A stretch of DNA of 64,000 bases from Bacteroidota bacterium (GTDB lineage Bacteria; Bacteroidota; Bacteroidia; 2-12-FULL-35-15): the NCBI GenBank assembly GCA_025963725.1, contig JAOQAE010000002.1, positions 372,001-436,000 on the forward strand, given 5' to 3'. Positions 35,980 through 45,244 of this stretch are shown here, one piece after another. The position numbers and the translations under genes were made by a program. The notes under the pieces were generated by a model, which did not search any database, had not been told where the DNA came from, and worked only from the letters and a program-made list of their open reading frames with translations. Position 1 is the stretch's first letter; the number at the start of each line of letters is the position of its first letter.

Positions 35980-36795
35980 ATGTCGTACAACTTATTAAAA
36001 GGAAAAAGAGGGATCATCACCGGGGCATTGGATGAAAATTCAATTGCATGGAAAGTAGCTGAAAAAGCCCACGAACAGGGCGCTACATTTGTGCTTACCA
36101 ATGCGCCGATCGCAATGCGCATGGGCGAGATCAAAAAGCTGGCTGAAAAGACCAATTCCCAGATCATCCCGGCAGATGCCACCAGCGTTGAGGAGCTCAC
36201 CAACCTTTTCACACAATCGCAGGAAGTATTGGGCGGCAAGATCGATTTTGTGCTGCATTCCATCGGCATGAGCGTGAATATCCGCAAGAACATCCCGTAT
36301 ACCGAATCCAATTACGATTATTTCATGAAAGGCATCGACGTTTCTGCTCTTTCGTTTCACAAAATGCTGGCAGTAGCTAAAAAAATGGATGCGATCAGCG
36401 AATGGGGAAGCGTTGTAGCGCTTACGTACATGGCAGCACAGCGCACCTATCCTTTCTATACCGATATGGCCGACATCAAAGCGATGCTTGAATCGATCGC
36501 ACGCAGCTTCGGGTACCATTACGGACTGGAGAAAAAAGTGCGCATCAACACGGTATCACAATCTCCGACCAAAACTACCGCAGGCACAGGGATCAAAGGC
36601 TTTGGCGATTTTTACGATTATGCCAATGCAATAGCTCCTTTGGGAAATGCCACTGCGGAAGACTGCGCTAATTATTGCATCACCCTCTTTTCGGACCTTA
36701 CACGCATGGTGACCATGCAGAACCTGTTCCACGATGGCGGATATTCCACTACCGGCGTGAGCATGGAGGTAATGACGAAGCTGGGAGTAGAATAA
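35980..36795 (+). CDS. fabI: Enoyl-ACP reductase FabI
   Basis: 271 residues, short-chain dehydrogenase fold with the FabI catalytic set Y150, Y160 and K167 at the spacing known from E. coli (Y146, Y156, K163). N-terminal GKRGIITGALDENSIAWKVA is the nucleotide-binding part. It reduces enoyl-ACP in the last step of each fatty acid elongation cycle. Has its own promoter and a terminator after it. Confidence 0.95.
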   Translation: MSYNLLKGKRGIITGALDENSIAWKVAEKAHEQGATFVLTNAPIAMRMGEIKKLAEKTNSQIIPADATSVEELTNLFTQSQEVLGGKIDFVLHSIGMSVNIRKNIPYTESNYDYFMKGIDVSALSFHKMLAVAKKMDAISEWGSVVALTYMAAQRTYPFYTDMADIKAMLESIARSFGYHYGLEKKVRINTVSQSPTKTTAGTGIKGFGDFYDYANAIAPLGNATAEDCANYCITLFSDLTRMVTMQNLFHDGGYSTTGVSMEVMTKLGVE

Positions 36796-36824
36796 TAAGT
36801 TAAAAGGCATAAGTTTATAAGTCA

Positions 36825-36870
36825 AAAGGCCGCAACTGTACAGGTAACTGTAGTTGCGGCTTTTGGTTTT
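36825..36870 (+). terminator. fabI terminator
   Basis: Stem GCCGCAACT/AGTTGCGGC (36829-36837 with 36852-36860) followed by TTTTGGTTTT. Confidence 0.8.
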
Positions 36871-36894
36871 GGTTATTTGAAAGTCTAATAATTC

Positions 36895-37210
36895 GCTCCT
36901 CGGGAGCTCTGTATCTTTTTTGTTTTCGTATGTTATTAATAATACGCTCCTCCGGAGCAGCGTGGTATAACAGGTCGCTCCTCCGGAGCTTTGTATCTTT
37001 TCTGCTTGTGTGTGTTATTAATATGCTCCTCCGGAGCAGCGTGAAACGGCGGGAAGATAAAGCTCCATAGGAGCAAACTGTTTGTAGCAATACGTATGTG
37101 TGTTTTTTCAAGCTCCGTAGGAGCGGCCTGTTCCGTACGCAGGAAATACTCCGGAGGAGTATCTTATTCATAGCATAAACATGGACGTTAAAGCGGAGCT
37201 CCGGAGGAGC
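36895..37210. repeat. Cluster of eight 13-bp GCTCC-NNN-GGAGC palindromes
   Basis: Copies at 36895, 36946, 36977, 37025, 37062, 37112, 37148 and 37198 (13 bases each), with cores TCG, TCC, TCC, TCC, ATA, GTA, GGA and GGA; the copy at 37148 has an A/T swap at its outer bases. The first four lie in two longer similar units (36895-36976 and 36977-37048) sharing TTTGTATCTTTT-like and GTTATTAAT blocks. This fills the gap 36871-37245 except its ends. Confidence 0.9.
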
Positions 37211-37245
37211 GAATTATTAACACCTTCAATTTTAACACTATTCAG

Positions 37246-38040
37246 ATGATAAAACAATTGATCTTTTTAGTTGCATTTGCATCCGCTTTTGGATGTTCAT
37301 CGTATGCTCAAACACCCTTTCTTTTCTCGGTTTCAGGGCTTGTGACCGACTGCAGCAGCAAATCGCCGCTGGAAGGTGTAACGGTTAAATTAGTGGGCAG
37401 CGACGGGCAGTGGGTGGAAGTAAAAACAAATGAAAAAGGAGAATACATTCTTAACTCTTCCGCTAAAAAAAGCCCTTTCGCATGCATCATCAAAACGTAT
37501 GGGCAGTACAGCTATTTTTCATTTTCTACGTCAGTGCAAAAATTCATGTTTTATGACAGCTGCAAAACCAACAATGGCATTGCAGACTTTTGCCTCACGA
37601 AAGGCTGCACCATGCATTACCTGCCAACCTTCCTTTTCAAAAAGAACAGCTCGGGGGATTACTATGAAGAAGACACACTCAATGGTATTTCCCAGCTTTA
37701 TTACACGCTCATGGATAACCCAACCTATGTTGTAGAGCTGGGAGGCAATGCCAATCCCAATGAGAAAGATCCCGTTAAGCTGGCACAGGCCCGTGCTGAT
37801 GAGATCAGGAATGCATTGATAAAACAAGGCATAGAGCCCGAACGCCTGGTGGCTAAATCGTATGGTGATACGCGGCCGCGGGAAGAGAAAGATGAGAATG
37901 GAAAAGTAATATCCATCGATAGGAAAAGCGACAGGAACCGGCGGGTTTATATTACTATTCTTAGAAAGTATTACATTCCCGCAAAGCCCGGAACGGTGGC
38001 TCCCGCTCCGAAGAAAGCATCTGAAGAAGAAGAGGAATAA
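37246..38040 (+). CDS. OmpA-family protein with carboxypeptidase-regulatory-like domain
   Basis: 264 residues; signal peptide about 1-21. Residues about 28-110 are a carboxypeptidase-regulatory-like beta-sandwich (VSGLVTDCSSKSPLEGVTVKLVG), and about 140-250 the OmpA C-terminal peptidoglycan-binding domain (VVELGGNANPNEKDPVKLAQARADEIR, key SDRNRRVYITI). It ends in an acidic tail. It probably ties outer membrane to the cell wall. The T9SS/gliding-related OmpA proteins have a similar domain order. Confidence 0.8.
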   Translation: MIKQLIFLVAFASAFGCSSYAQTPFLFSVSGLVTDCSSKSPLEGVTVKLVGSDGQWVEVKTNEKGEYILNSSAKKSPFACIIKTYGQYSYFSFSTSVQKFMFYDSCKTNNGIADFCLTKGCTMHYLPTFLFKKNSSGDYYEEDTLNGISQLYYTLMDNPTYVVELGGNANPNEKDPVKLAQARADEIRNALIKQGIEPERLVAKSYGDTRPREEKDENGKVISIDRKSDRNRRVYITILRKYYIPAKPGTVAPAPKKASEEEEE

Positions 38041-38067
38041 AAAAAAGGAGCACGAAGCTCCTTTTTA
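38041..38067. terminator. Bidirectional terminator
   Basis: AAGGAGC/GCTCCTT hairpin with A-run and T-run flanks, between the OmpA-family gene and the convergent desaturase gene. Confidence 0.75.
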
Positions 38068-38093
38068 TTTTTGACTTTATTTTCTTTAACTTC

Positions 38094-39164
38094 TTATACC
38101 CTTCCAACCTGCTTCAAATGCACTACGTGCGATTTTACTGCGCTCATTACCGTAGGAAATTCGAGGTACGGGATATTGAACTGCTTGCAGGTTTCACGCA
38201 CCAGCTCGGAGATCTTCGGATAGTGAACGTGGGAAATACGTGGAAATAAGTGATGTTCCACCTGGTAGTTCAATCCGCCGGTGAACCAGGAAACAATTTT
38301 GCTTTTTGTAGCGAAATTGGCAGTGGTCTGGATCTGGTGAACGGCCCATTCGGATTCTACTTTATAGTTTTGCGAATCTGGGGTTTCAAATGCTGCATCC
38401 TCCACGATGTGCGCCAGCTGGAACACAACAGCGATCACGAACCCGCATACAAAAGCGATCACGAGGTAACCGATGATGGTATCAAGCACGCCAACGGTAA
38501 AGATAGGCAATACGATGAATGCAGCAACATACAACAGCTTGCCCACCCAGAAAATGATGTGCTCTTTCACATCCATTTTGCGGAAAGGGGTTTCACCGAT
38601 CTTGCCTGTAAAGTATTTTTTGAAATCCTGCACATATACCCATAGCAGGTAAGTAACTCCGTAAAGGATCACCCAGTAAATATGCTGAAAGCGGTGATAC
38701 CAGAATTTTTTCTGGTCGGCATGAACGCGGATCCAGGGCTTAATGTCGATATCGTCATCCATACCTTCAATATTGGTAAAGGAATGGTGGTTCACATTGT
38801 GCTTGTATTTCCACAGATAAACGCTTCCGCCCATAAAATTGAGGGAATAGCCCATGAGGTCGTTCACCCACGTTTTTGTGGAAAAGCTTCCATGCGCGCC
38901 ATCGTGCATTACGTTAAAGCCGATACCGGCCAGGTTGATCCCCATCAATACGCATAAGCCTAATGACAGCCATACATTTGCCGGGGTAAAAAACACTAAA
39001 ATGGTGTAAAAGCTGATCGCGGAAAGTGATAAAAGAATGGTCTTTATGTATAATTTATAATTCCCGGTTTCTTTTATGTTGTTGGATTTGAAGTAGGTAT
39101 CTACTTTTTCTTTAAGAGCATTAAAAAATACGCTGTTCTTGTTGTTAAAGCTTACTCGTTGCAT
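38094..39164 (-). CDS. Front-end fatty acid desaturase (acyl-CoA type)
   Basis: 356 residues, four or more membrane spans and the three histidine boxes: H87-x3-H91 (HDGAH), H122-x3-H126-H127 (HNVNHH), and QVEHH at 301-305. The Gln replacing the first His of box 3 marks front-end desaturases, but no cytochrome b5 domain is fused. The enzyme inserts a double bond toward the carboxyl end of membrane acyl chains with a di-iron centre. Single gene. Confidence 0.9.
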   Translation of the reverse strand: MQRVSFNNKNSVFFNALKEKVDTYFKSNNIKETGNYKLYIKTILLSLSAISFYTILVFFTPANVWLSLGLCVLMGINLAGIGFNVMHDGAHGSFSTKTWVNDLMGYSLNFMGGSVYLWKYKHNVNHHSFTNIEGMDDDIDIKPWIRVHADQKKFWYHRFQHIYWVILYGVTYLLWVYVQDFKKYFTGKIGETPFRKMDVKEHIIFWVGKLLYVAAFIVLPIFTVGVLDTIIGYLVIAFVCGFVIAVVFQLAHIVEDAAFETPDSQNYKVESEWAVHQIQTTANFATKSKIVSWFTGGLNYQVEHHLFPRISHVHYPKISELVRETCKQFNIPYLEFPTVMSAVKSHVVHLKQVGRV

Positions 39165-39246
39165 TCTTATAAAGTTTGATTAATACGAAGGTACTTATTA
39201 AAACGTAAAAATAGTGTTAAAATTATCCAAAAGAACCTGTTAAAAA

Positions 39247-39729
39247 CTATTTGATCTTCGCCTTCAGCGACCATGTAAAAATGAATTCTGAAACCACTTC
39301 CCCGCTTTCATCCTTCCCTACTGCCCGTAGCGGGATCGTGACTCCTTCCCCCGTTTCTTTTGCCCTAAAAATTGCTGCCAGGATTTGCTCCCCATCGTTA
39401 CATGTAAATGTGATCAGCCCGGTTGCTTTTTTGAAATAGCCCGCTTCATTTTTAATGATCAGCATGGAGATGCCCGGCTTAGAGCCGTAAATGCCGTTCA
39501 TGACAAGCAGCCCGGTCGACATTTCCGCTGCCATCGCCTGGCAGGCGAAATACATGGAGCGGAAGGGATTCTGTGTGAGCCAGCCGTATCTTACAAGCGT
39601 TACAGCTTCCTTATCATTGAGGTGCTTTACCCTGATCCCGGCAAAAAATGCCATAGGAAGGCTTTTTAGAAGAAATAAGCGCATCAGGAAGCGGTTATTG
39701 ACCTGCTTTTGAAATTTGGAAATGCTCAT
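39247..39729 (-). CDS. DUF4442 protein (hotdog-fold thioesterase-like)
   Basis: 160 residues. Pattern VKHLNDKEAVTLVRYGWLTQNPFRSMYFACQAMAAEMSTG (key run NPFRSMYFACQAMAAE) is the DUF4442 hallmark, a hotdog-fold family related to acyl-CoA thioesterases. Its start overlaps the HMG-CoA lyase stop by one base, suggesting tight coupling and possibly a role in acyl-CoA turnover; substrate unknown. Confidence 0.85.
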   Translation of the reverse strand: MSISKFQKQVNNRFLMRLFLLKSLPMAFFAGIRVKHLNDKEAVTLVRYGWLTQNPFRSMYFACQAMAAEMSTGLLVMNGIYGSKPGISMLIIKNEAGYFKKATGLITFTCNDGEQILAAIFRAKETGEGVTIPLRAVGKDESGEVVSEFIFTWSLKAKIK

Positions 39730-40577
39730 CAGAGAGGGAATGTTTGCGCGGCAAGCGTCATTGCTTCCGCGAAGGCATTTTTATCGATGCCAGTTGCAAT
39801 TTTATGCTTATCGAAATAATCCAGCAGGTTCTCTGTTGGCATATTGCCGGTAAGCTTATCGGTTGCCATCGGGCAGCCGCCGTAGCCTTTAATGGCGCTG
39901 TCGAACCGCCTGCAGCCGCTTGTATACGCGGCATGCACTTTTTCTTCCCAGGTACTCGGGGTTGTATGCAGGTGCGCACCGATCTCCACGCCGGGAAACT
40001 CGGGAATGAGCTTTGAAAAAAGATAGGAGATGTTCTCCGGGTTGGAAACGCCGATGGTATCGGATAAAGCAATGGTCTTTATTCCCATGTCGGCAAGGCG
40101 CTTTGTCCAGCCGATGGCCACATCGCTGCTCCATTCATCTCCGTAAGGATTGCCAAAGGCCATGGAAACATACACCACCAGCTCTTTTTTATTACGGGTG
40201 CAAAGGTCCTGGATCTCCTCCACCCTCGTGAGCGATTCGGCGATGCCTGAATTGGCATTGCGCTGCTGGAATGTTTCCGAAATTGAGAATGGAAATCCAA
40301 GGTAGCTGATCTCTTCAAATTCTATCGCATCCTGCGCGCCGCGCACATTCGCAACGATCGCGAGCAGCTTTGAGCTGCTGCCGCTGAGGTCCAGCATTTC
40401 GAGCACCTGCGCCGTATCACGCATTTGCGGAATGGCTTTTGGCGATACAAAGCTTCCGAAATCAACAGTGTGGAAGCCTGCTTTTAAAATGGAATTGATG
40501 TAAGCCGCTTTTTTTTCGGTGGATATAAATTCATGGATGCCCTGCATGGCGTCCCTCGGACATTCGATCAGTTTCAT
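39729..40577 (-). CDS. Hydroxymethylglutaryl-CoA lyase
   Basis: 282 residues, HMGL-like TIM barrel. Landmarks: KLIECPRDAMQG with the catalytic Arg, FGSFVSPKAIPQM, ALSDTIGVSNP, GAHLHTT and the cysteine loop GYGGCPMA. It splits HMG-CoA to acetyl-CoA and acetoacetate in leucine degradation. It lies 57 bases after pyrD and overlaps the DUF4442 gene. Confidence 0.92.
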   Translation of the reverse strand: MKLIECPRDAMQGIHEFISTEKKAAYINSILKAGFHTVDFGSFVSPKAIPQMRDTAQVLEMLDLSGSSSKLLAIVANVRGAQDAIEFEEISYLGFPFSISETFQQRNANSGIAESLTRVEEIQDLCTRNKKELVVYVSMAFGNPYGDEWSSDVAIGWTKRLADMGIKTIALSDTIGVSNPENISYLFSKLIPEFPGVEIGAHLHTTPSTWEEKVHAAYTSGCRRFDSAIKGYGGCPMATDKLTGNMPTENLLDYFDKHKIATGIDKNAFAEAMTLAAQTFPL

Positions 40578-40634
40578 AAATGCGTATTTAGAGTAAATTT
40601 AATGATAAAACAGTTAAGAAGGCGGCTTGTTCGC

Positions 40635-41669
40635 TTACATGCTTTTTAAAAGCCCTTTGTTGATCCGCTTTACAATACCCGGGCCTTCGTAGATGAAGCC
40701 TGTGTATACCTGCACAAGGCTTGCCCCGGCATCCAGCTTTTCAATGGCATCCTCCGCCGTGTGGATCCCTCCTACCGCGATGATCGGGAACGACCTGCCG
40801 GATCTCTCGCTGAGGTATTTTACCACTTCCGTCGCGCGTTGTGCAACAGGCTTGCCACTCAACCCGCCCGCACCGCATGCATCCAGCCGTTCCTTCGGCG
40901 TGCGCAGATGTTCCCTCGAAATGGTCGTGTTGGTAGCAACTACACCGTCGATCTTCGTTGAAGCAACAATTCCGATAATATCGTCGAGCTGCTCGTTGGT
41001 AAGATCGGGCGCTATTTTCAGGAGGATCGGCTTCGGGTTCTTCTTCTGTGCATTCAGCTCTTTCATCCGCAGCAGCAGTTTTGTAAGTGGCTCTTTGTCC
41101 TGCAGTGCCCGCAGGTTGGGTGTATTGGGGGAGCTTACATTCACTACGAAATAATCAACATGATCGAACAACGCTTCGAAGCATTTTTCATAATCGCTCA
41201 CGGCATCTTCATTGGCCGTTACTTTGTTCTTCCCGATATTTCCGCCGATGATGATCTTTGTTTTTCTCTTCTTCAAACGCTCCACTGCGGCGTCTACACC
41301 GCCATTATTAAAGCCCATGCGGTTGATCAGGGCTTCGTCTTCCGGCAACCGGAACATCCGCGGCTGCTCGTTTCCGGGCTGTGCTTTGGGTGTGAGCGTG
41401 CCTATTTCAATAAAGCCGAAGCCATAATAGCCAAGCTCATCAAACAGCTTTGCATCCTTATCGAAGCCCGCCGCAAGCCCTACAGGGTTCGGGAACGTGA
41501 GCCCGAACAACTTACGCTCCAGGCGCTTGTCATTCACCACGTAAATGCTTTTTAGCAAGCCGGCAACACCGGGAATGCTGCAAAGAAATTTGATGGCCTT
41601 AAAAACAATGTGGTGGATCCTTTCGGGCTCGAACAGGAAAAAAATGGGTTTTATCAGCAGCTTATACAT
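40635..41669 (-). CDS. pyrD: Dihydroorotate dehydrogenase (quinone), class 2
   Basis: 344 residues. The N-terminal 40-residue membrane-docking helix is present ([17 protein letters not shown]), marking class 2. FMN barrel landmarks: [22 protein letters not shown], catalytic Ser in [19 protein letters not shown] and PIIAVGGI. It oxidises dihydroorotate with quinone at the inner membrane during pyrimidine synthesis. First of a minus-strand run with HMG-CoA lyase and DUF4442. Confidence 0.96.
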   Translation of the reverse strand: MYKLLIKPIFFLFEPERIHHIVFKAIKFLCSIPGVAGLLKSIYVVNDKRLERKLFGLTFPNPVGLAAGFDKDAKLFDELGYYGFGFIEIGTLTPKAQPGNEQPRMFRLPEDEALINRMGFNNGGVDAAVERLKKRKTKIIIGGNIGKNKVTANEDAVSDYEKCFEALFDHVDYFVVNVSSPNTPNLRALQDKEPLTKLLLRMKELNAQKKNPKPILLKIAPDLTNEQLDDIIGIVASTKIDGVVATNTTISREHLRTPKERLDACGAGGLSGKPVAQRATEVVKYLSERSGRSFPIIAVGGIHTAEDAIEKLDAGASLVQVYTGFIYEGPGIVKRINKGLLKSM

Positions 41670-41815
41670 ACAAGGACAAAGTTCGCAAGGAAATCAGGAT
41701 TCGCAAGGATCGTTAATAATTAGGCAGTAATTGTTAATTATTAATCTTGTTTTCAATGGTTTTAATCTATATATTTACAGTATTAATCTAATTAATTCTA
41801 CTCTTAATCGGATAA

Positions 41816-42235
41816 ATGAACAAGATCACTACCCGTACAGCCGAGCTTTCCTACGACACCACTTCCCGCATTCTCAGGATCAGGATCCTTGAAGGTTCCG
41901 ACATTGAGCTGGCAGATGCACTCCAGAACCACGAGGCTACCAAGATCCTGACAAAAAATGAACGTCACCTCGTGCTGGTGGATGGAAGGGTGAATCTTTC
42001 CGTTTCAAGGGAAGCCCGCACTTATGCGGCATCCAAAGAGCATCAGGGAAGCATTGCCACTGCTATGATCATTACATCAACGGCCAATAAGCTGATCGGA
42101 AATTTCTATATTAATGTGAACAAGCCGGAGATCCCTACTAAGATCTTCTCTTCCGAGGAGAAAGCCCTTGAGTGGCTGGGAGGCTTTTTATACCGCACAG
42201 AATCGGGCAGGCAATTCACTTCCGCCAGGTTTTAA
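41816..42235 (+). CDS. STAS/SpoIIAA-like small protein
   Basis: 139 residues, alternating beta and alpha elements (LSYDTTSRILRIRILEG, RHLVLVDGRVNLSVSREARTYA, SSEEKALEWLGGFL) as in SpoIIAA-like/STAS proteins of Bacteroidota. These are thought to bind lipids or protein partners. Stands alone, convergent with the TPR gene 3 bases away. The AT-rich gap 41670-41815 upstream holds no other feature that I can see. Confidence 0.6.
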   Translation: MNKITTRTAELSYDTTSRILRIRILEGSDIELADALQNHEATKILTKNERHLVLVDGRVNLSVSREARTYAASKEHQGSIATAMIITSTANKLIGNFYINVNKPEIPTKIFSSEEKALEWLGGFLYRTESGRQFTSARF

Positions 42236-42238
42236 GCT

Positions 42239-43309
42239 TTATTTTTTAACAGGAGCCGGCGTTCCGCAGCCATCGGCCAGCGATTTCGCATCCTCATATC
42301 CGTAAGCAGCAGCCATTTTAAAATCCTTGCAGGCGCTGTTATCCTTCGCATCCTGGTTGGCCATTCCCCTTTTGTAGTATGCATATCCATCTGTCGGCTT
42401 TAAGCGGATGGCTTCCGAATAATCGTAGCAGGCCGAGCGGAAATTTTCCATGCCTTCGCAGGCAAGCCCCCGCTGGATGTAAGCATCATAATTGTTCGGA
42501 TCGAGGCGAACGACCTTTGAAAAATCCTCAAAGCCCAGCTTGAAGTTGGAGGCTGCATTGTATGCCAAACCGCGGAGGTAAAAAATGCGGACCGTATCGG
42601 GCCTCAGCTTGATAGCCTTATTATAATCGCTGATGGCCTTATCGTATTTTTTCAGCTGCACATTGCATTGCCCTCTTTTGATATAAGCCGTTGCCGAGTC
42701 GGTGTTCAGCTGGATCGCTGCGGTATAGTCCGCCATTGCTCCCGCATAATCCTTGCTCTCGAATTTTTTATCGCCCGATGCTATGAACGCAGCGCTCATG
42801 CCCGAGCATGCATTTTGTTCAAACAGCTCCTTCGCTTTTGCATTTCCTAATGATTTTGCTTTCCGCAGGTCCATGCAGCCTTTCTCCTTCACGCCTTTCG
42901 CTACCAGCACAATGCCTCTTTCACAAACGGCATCCGCAAATTTCGGATCAATGGTCACGGCCTTTTCCAGGTCGGCAAGCGCTTCATCCTGCTTACCAAG
43001 TCCTTCGAGTGCCCTGCCGCGGCCATAATACGGCACTGCCAACTCGTGGTTGTAGATAAATCCATCCGGCATATCGGAACTGGTGCGCTGAAATTCATTC
43101 AGGCTTCCATACTTGCTCATCTTGTCGAGGTAAGTCGCCGTAACCGCATCATTCAGGCGGATGGCGGTGGAAAAATCATCGGCTGCGCCCTGGAAGTTGG
43201 AGGCTGCGAGCTTGGCCTCCCCGTTCTTTATAATGGTTGGCAGGTCCTGTGCAAATGCAGGAATAACAGAGAAAAATAAAAGGGCGGAAAAGATACTTTT
43301 GAGTTTCAT
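42239..43309 (-). CDS. Secreted TPR protein
   Basis: 356 residues, signal peptide ending PAFAQ. About seven tetratricopeptide units: for example GKQDEALADLEKAVTIDPKFADAV, AYIKRGQCNVQLKKYDKAISDYNKAIKLRP and AYYKRGMANQDAKDN (consensus core A-x-x-x-Y-x-x-A-I-x-L). A break at residues 140-175 splits the repeats into two blocks. Protein-protein scaffold in the periplasm; partner unknown. Confidence 0.88.
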   Translation of the reverse strand: MKLKSIFSALLFFSVIPAFAQDLPTIIKNGEAKLAASNFQGAADDFSTAIRLNDAVTATYLDKMSKYGSLNEFQRTSSDMPDGFIYNHELAVPYYGRGRALEGLGKQDEALADLEKAVTIDPKFADAVCERGIVLVAKGVKEKGCMDLRKAKSLGNAKAKELFEQNACSGMSAAFIASGDKKFESKDYAGAMADYTAAIQLNTDSATAYIKRGQCNVQLKKYDKAISDYNKAIKLRPDTVRIFYLRGLAYNAASNFKLGFEDFSKVVRLDPNNYDAYIQRGLACEGMENFRSACYDYSEAIRLKPTDGYAYYKRGMANQDAKDNSACKDFKMAAAYGYEDAKSLADGCGTPAPVKK

Positions 43310-43320
43310 TTAAATGCTGA

Positions 43321-43355
43321 AAAAAATAAAGGCTCCCGCATGAAAAACGGGAGCC
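43321..43355 (-). terminator. Terminator of the deiminase gene
   Basis: Minus strand: GGCTCCCG/CGGGAGCC with a 9-base loop followed by a T-rich run. It lies between the deiminase stop and the TPR start. Confidence 0.85.
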
Positions 43356-43363
43356 GTGTTAAT

Positions 43364-45166
43364 TTATCTGACCATCAGTTTCTGTGTGATGCGGCCTTCG
43401 GTTGTTTCAATGCAAATCAAGTAAGCGCCGGCTGTAATGTTCAATGAAAGGCTGTTGATGAAATAATTTTTTTCACCAGCCATTATCTCGCCTTCGTAAA
43501 TAGTGGTTACCACGTTGCCAAGCATATCGTAGAGTTTGATCGTGCCTTTTGTGTTTTTATCGAATGCCACCGGGATGCAGGTAATGCCGTGTGAAGGGTT
43601 CGGATAAGCAGGCTTCATGCTGAGATTGCTTTTCGCAGGATCGTTCACACCTGTTGCTCCCAGCACATCGAATTCGAAATTTCCGGCAGGCGCAGGCATC
43701 GGGCGGAGCTGCTCTTTTCCTGAGTTCGCATGTCCCTTGATGTAATAATACACATGAGTTCCTGCAGGCTGCGCAGGAATGAATCCTGTCCAGGTATTGT
43801 TCACCGCGCTTGTCATGGTCATGTTCACGGCAGTGTAAGGAACAGCAACCGTGTCGGTGGTGTAATACAGGGTTGCGAACTGGATCCCGCTCTTGTGTTG
43901 GATGCGCGCATCCACCTGGTAAGGCGTTGTAGTATTGGTTGTATTCGGAAGGTTCTGGTGAACGATCAGCAATGGATTTGTAGCACCAATGGAATGCGTG
44001 ATGCAGTGCAGCGACCCGCTTGCAGAAATGGTGGTGTTGGAATTGATGCCTACCACGGTATAGCCCGGCATTGCATCCCTCCAGATCCTCAATGCAGTGG
44101 TATCATAGGTTGTATAAAATTGCGGAACGATGATCGTTTTGTTGATGATCGTGGCATTGGTGTATGTTAAATAATCGCCGCCGGCATCCGGGTAACCGGT
44201 CCAGGGCCCTGTAATATCGGGAGGCTGCGGGATGCGGATCACCTTGTACGGCGTGCCGAATGCCGAATTGTAATTGGCAAGGATGTAGGCCAGGTTCGCT
44301 TCTATCTGCGGCCCGTCGGACACACCGGCAGGGTATTGCCCGATGAGCAGGGTCTCTTCGTTGAGCAGCTTCATGTGCATATCGAGGTGATGAATGCCGT
44401 CGTAAGGCAGCGTATCCATTTTGATCGACCTTGTGATCCCCATAAAATTGCTCAGGATGCTGTTCACCTGTGCAATTGAATACGAAGGATTTTCCAGCAT
44501 GATCAGGTTGGAGTGGAACGAAGTGCCGAGCCCGTCGCAGATCCAGTTTCCGCCTGTATTGATGAGCTTGTTGGAGCCTACTGTAGTTTCATACACGGGA
44601 ATATTCAGCATGGTGCCGAGTGAGCTTGAAATAGCATCATCCTGCGGACGTGTAGGACGGTTGTATTTCCAATCGACAAGAACAAGCGAATCCACATCAT
44701 TCATGTAAACAGAGTTCGGGCCGTAATCGCGCATCCATACCGAATTGGAAGCTACCGGGTTGAAGCGGATGTTTGACAGGGGAACGCCGCCTGCGGTAAG
44801 ATATGTTTTAATAGCGGTGGAATCTTTATAGGAAGAGCTTCCCGAAGTAGTGTTACAGTTAATGATCACTACCGTTTGCTGGCGCGCAGCACGCACGATC
44901 TCGCGCAATACCGATTCGTAGCTTCTCCAGGTCACAGTCAGCGCCTGCACTTCTTCCCACTGGCCCATCGTTCTTAAGGGGCCCGGAGGCGGTGTGGTGA
45001 TGCTGCTCCGGTTGTACTCCGGCTCTGCAAAGCCGGGGCTCTGCATCTGGATCAGCTCAGCGGCTGAAAACCCGACAGGAAGATCAGTTTGCGCCATGCC
45101 AGGATTTCCCTGGAACACGAAAGCAAAGCCTAAAGCTGCAGAAATTTTTAGTAAGGATTTTTGCAT
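43364..45166 (-). CDS. Secreted peptidylarginine/agmatine deiminase-family enzyme with T9SS tail
   Basis: 600 residues: signal peptide about 1-25, deiminase (PAD_porph) domain about 60-420, an Ig-like domain about 425-520, and a type A T9SS sorting domain about 525-600 (MKPAYPNPSHGITCIPV, TIKLYDMLGNVVTTIYEG). Catalytic residues by motif: D147 (MRDYGP), H260-x-D262 (HHLDMH), N337 and C388 (GSLHCIT), the same order as the Porphyromonas gingivalis enzyme. It would convert peptidyl-arginine, or agmatine, to the ureido product outside the cell. Which substrate is used cannot be read. Confidence 0.88.
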   Translation of the reverse strand: MQKSLLKISAALGFAFVFQGNPGMAQTDLPVGFSAAELIQMQSPGFAEPEYNRSSITTPPPGPLRTMGQWEEVQALTVTWRSYESVLREIVRAARQQTVVIINCNTTSGSSSYKDSTAIKTYLTAGGVPLSNIRFNPVASNSVWMRDYGPNSVYMNDVDSLVLVDWKYNRPTRPQDDAISSSLGTMLNIPVYETTVGSNKLINTGGNWICDGLGTSFHSNLIMLENPSYSIAQVNSILSNFMGITRSIKMDTLPYDGIHHLDMHMKLLNEETLLIGQYPAGVSDGPQIEANLAYILANYNSAFGTPYKVIRIPQPPDITGPWTGYPDAGGDYLTYTNATIINKTIIVPQFYTTYDTTALRIWRDAMPGYTVVGINSNTTISASGSLHCITHSIGATNPLLIVHQNLPNTTNTTTPYQVDARIQHKSGIQFATLYYTTDTVAVPYTAVNMTMTSAVNNTWTGFIPAQPAGTHVYYYIKGHANSGKEQLRPMPAPAGNFEFDVLGATGVNDPAKSNLSMKPAYPNPSHGITCIPVAFDKNTKGTIKLYDMLGNVVTTIYEGEIMAGEKNYFINSLSLNITAGAYLICIETTEGRITQKLMVR

Positions 45167-45196
45167 GTTTTATAATAATTTTTGATGAAGGTATAG

Positions 45197-45204
45197 TAAA
45201 TTTG
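45197..45204 (+). promoter_or_regulatory. -7 element for the small secreted protein at 45245
   Basis: TAAATTTG, exact match, about 40 bases before the ATG. Confidence 0.6.
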
Positions 45205-45244
45205 CAAGAAATCCAATACCCTAAATTTCTAAAAATCAGACAAA

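Noticed and set aside
36871-37245. CRISPR array at the palindrome cluster
   Set aside because: Repeats are only 13 bases, palindromic, in varying orientation and uneven spacing; no cas genes nearby.
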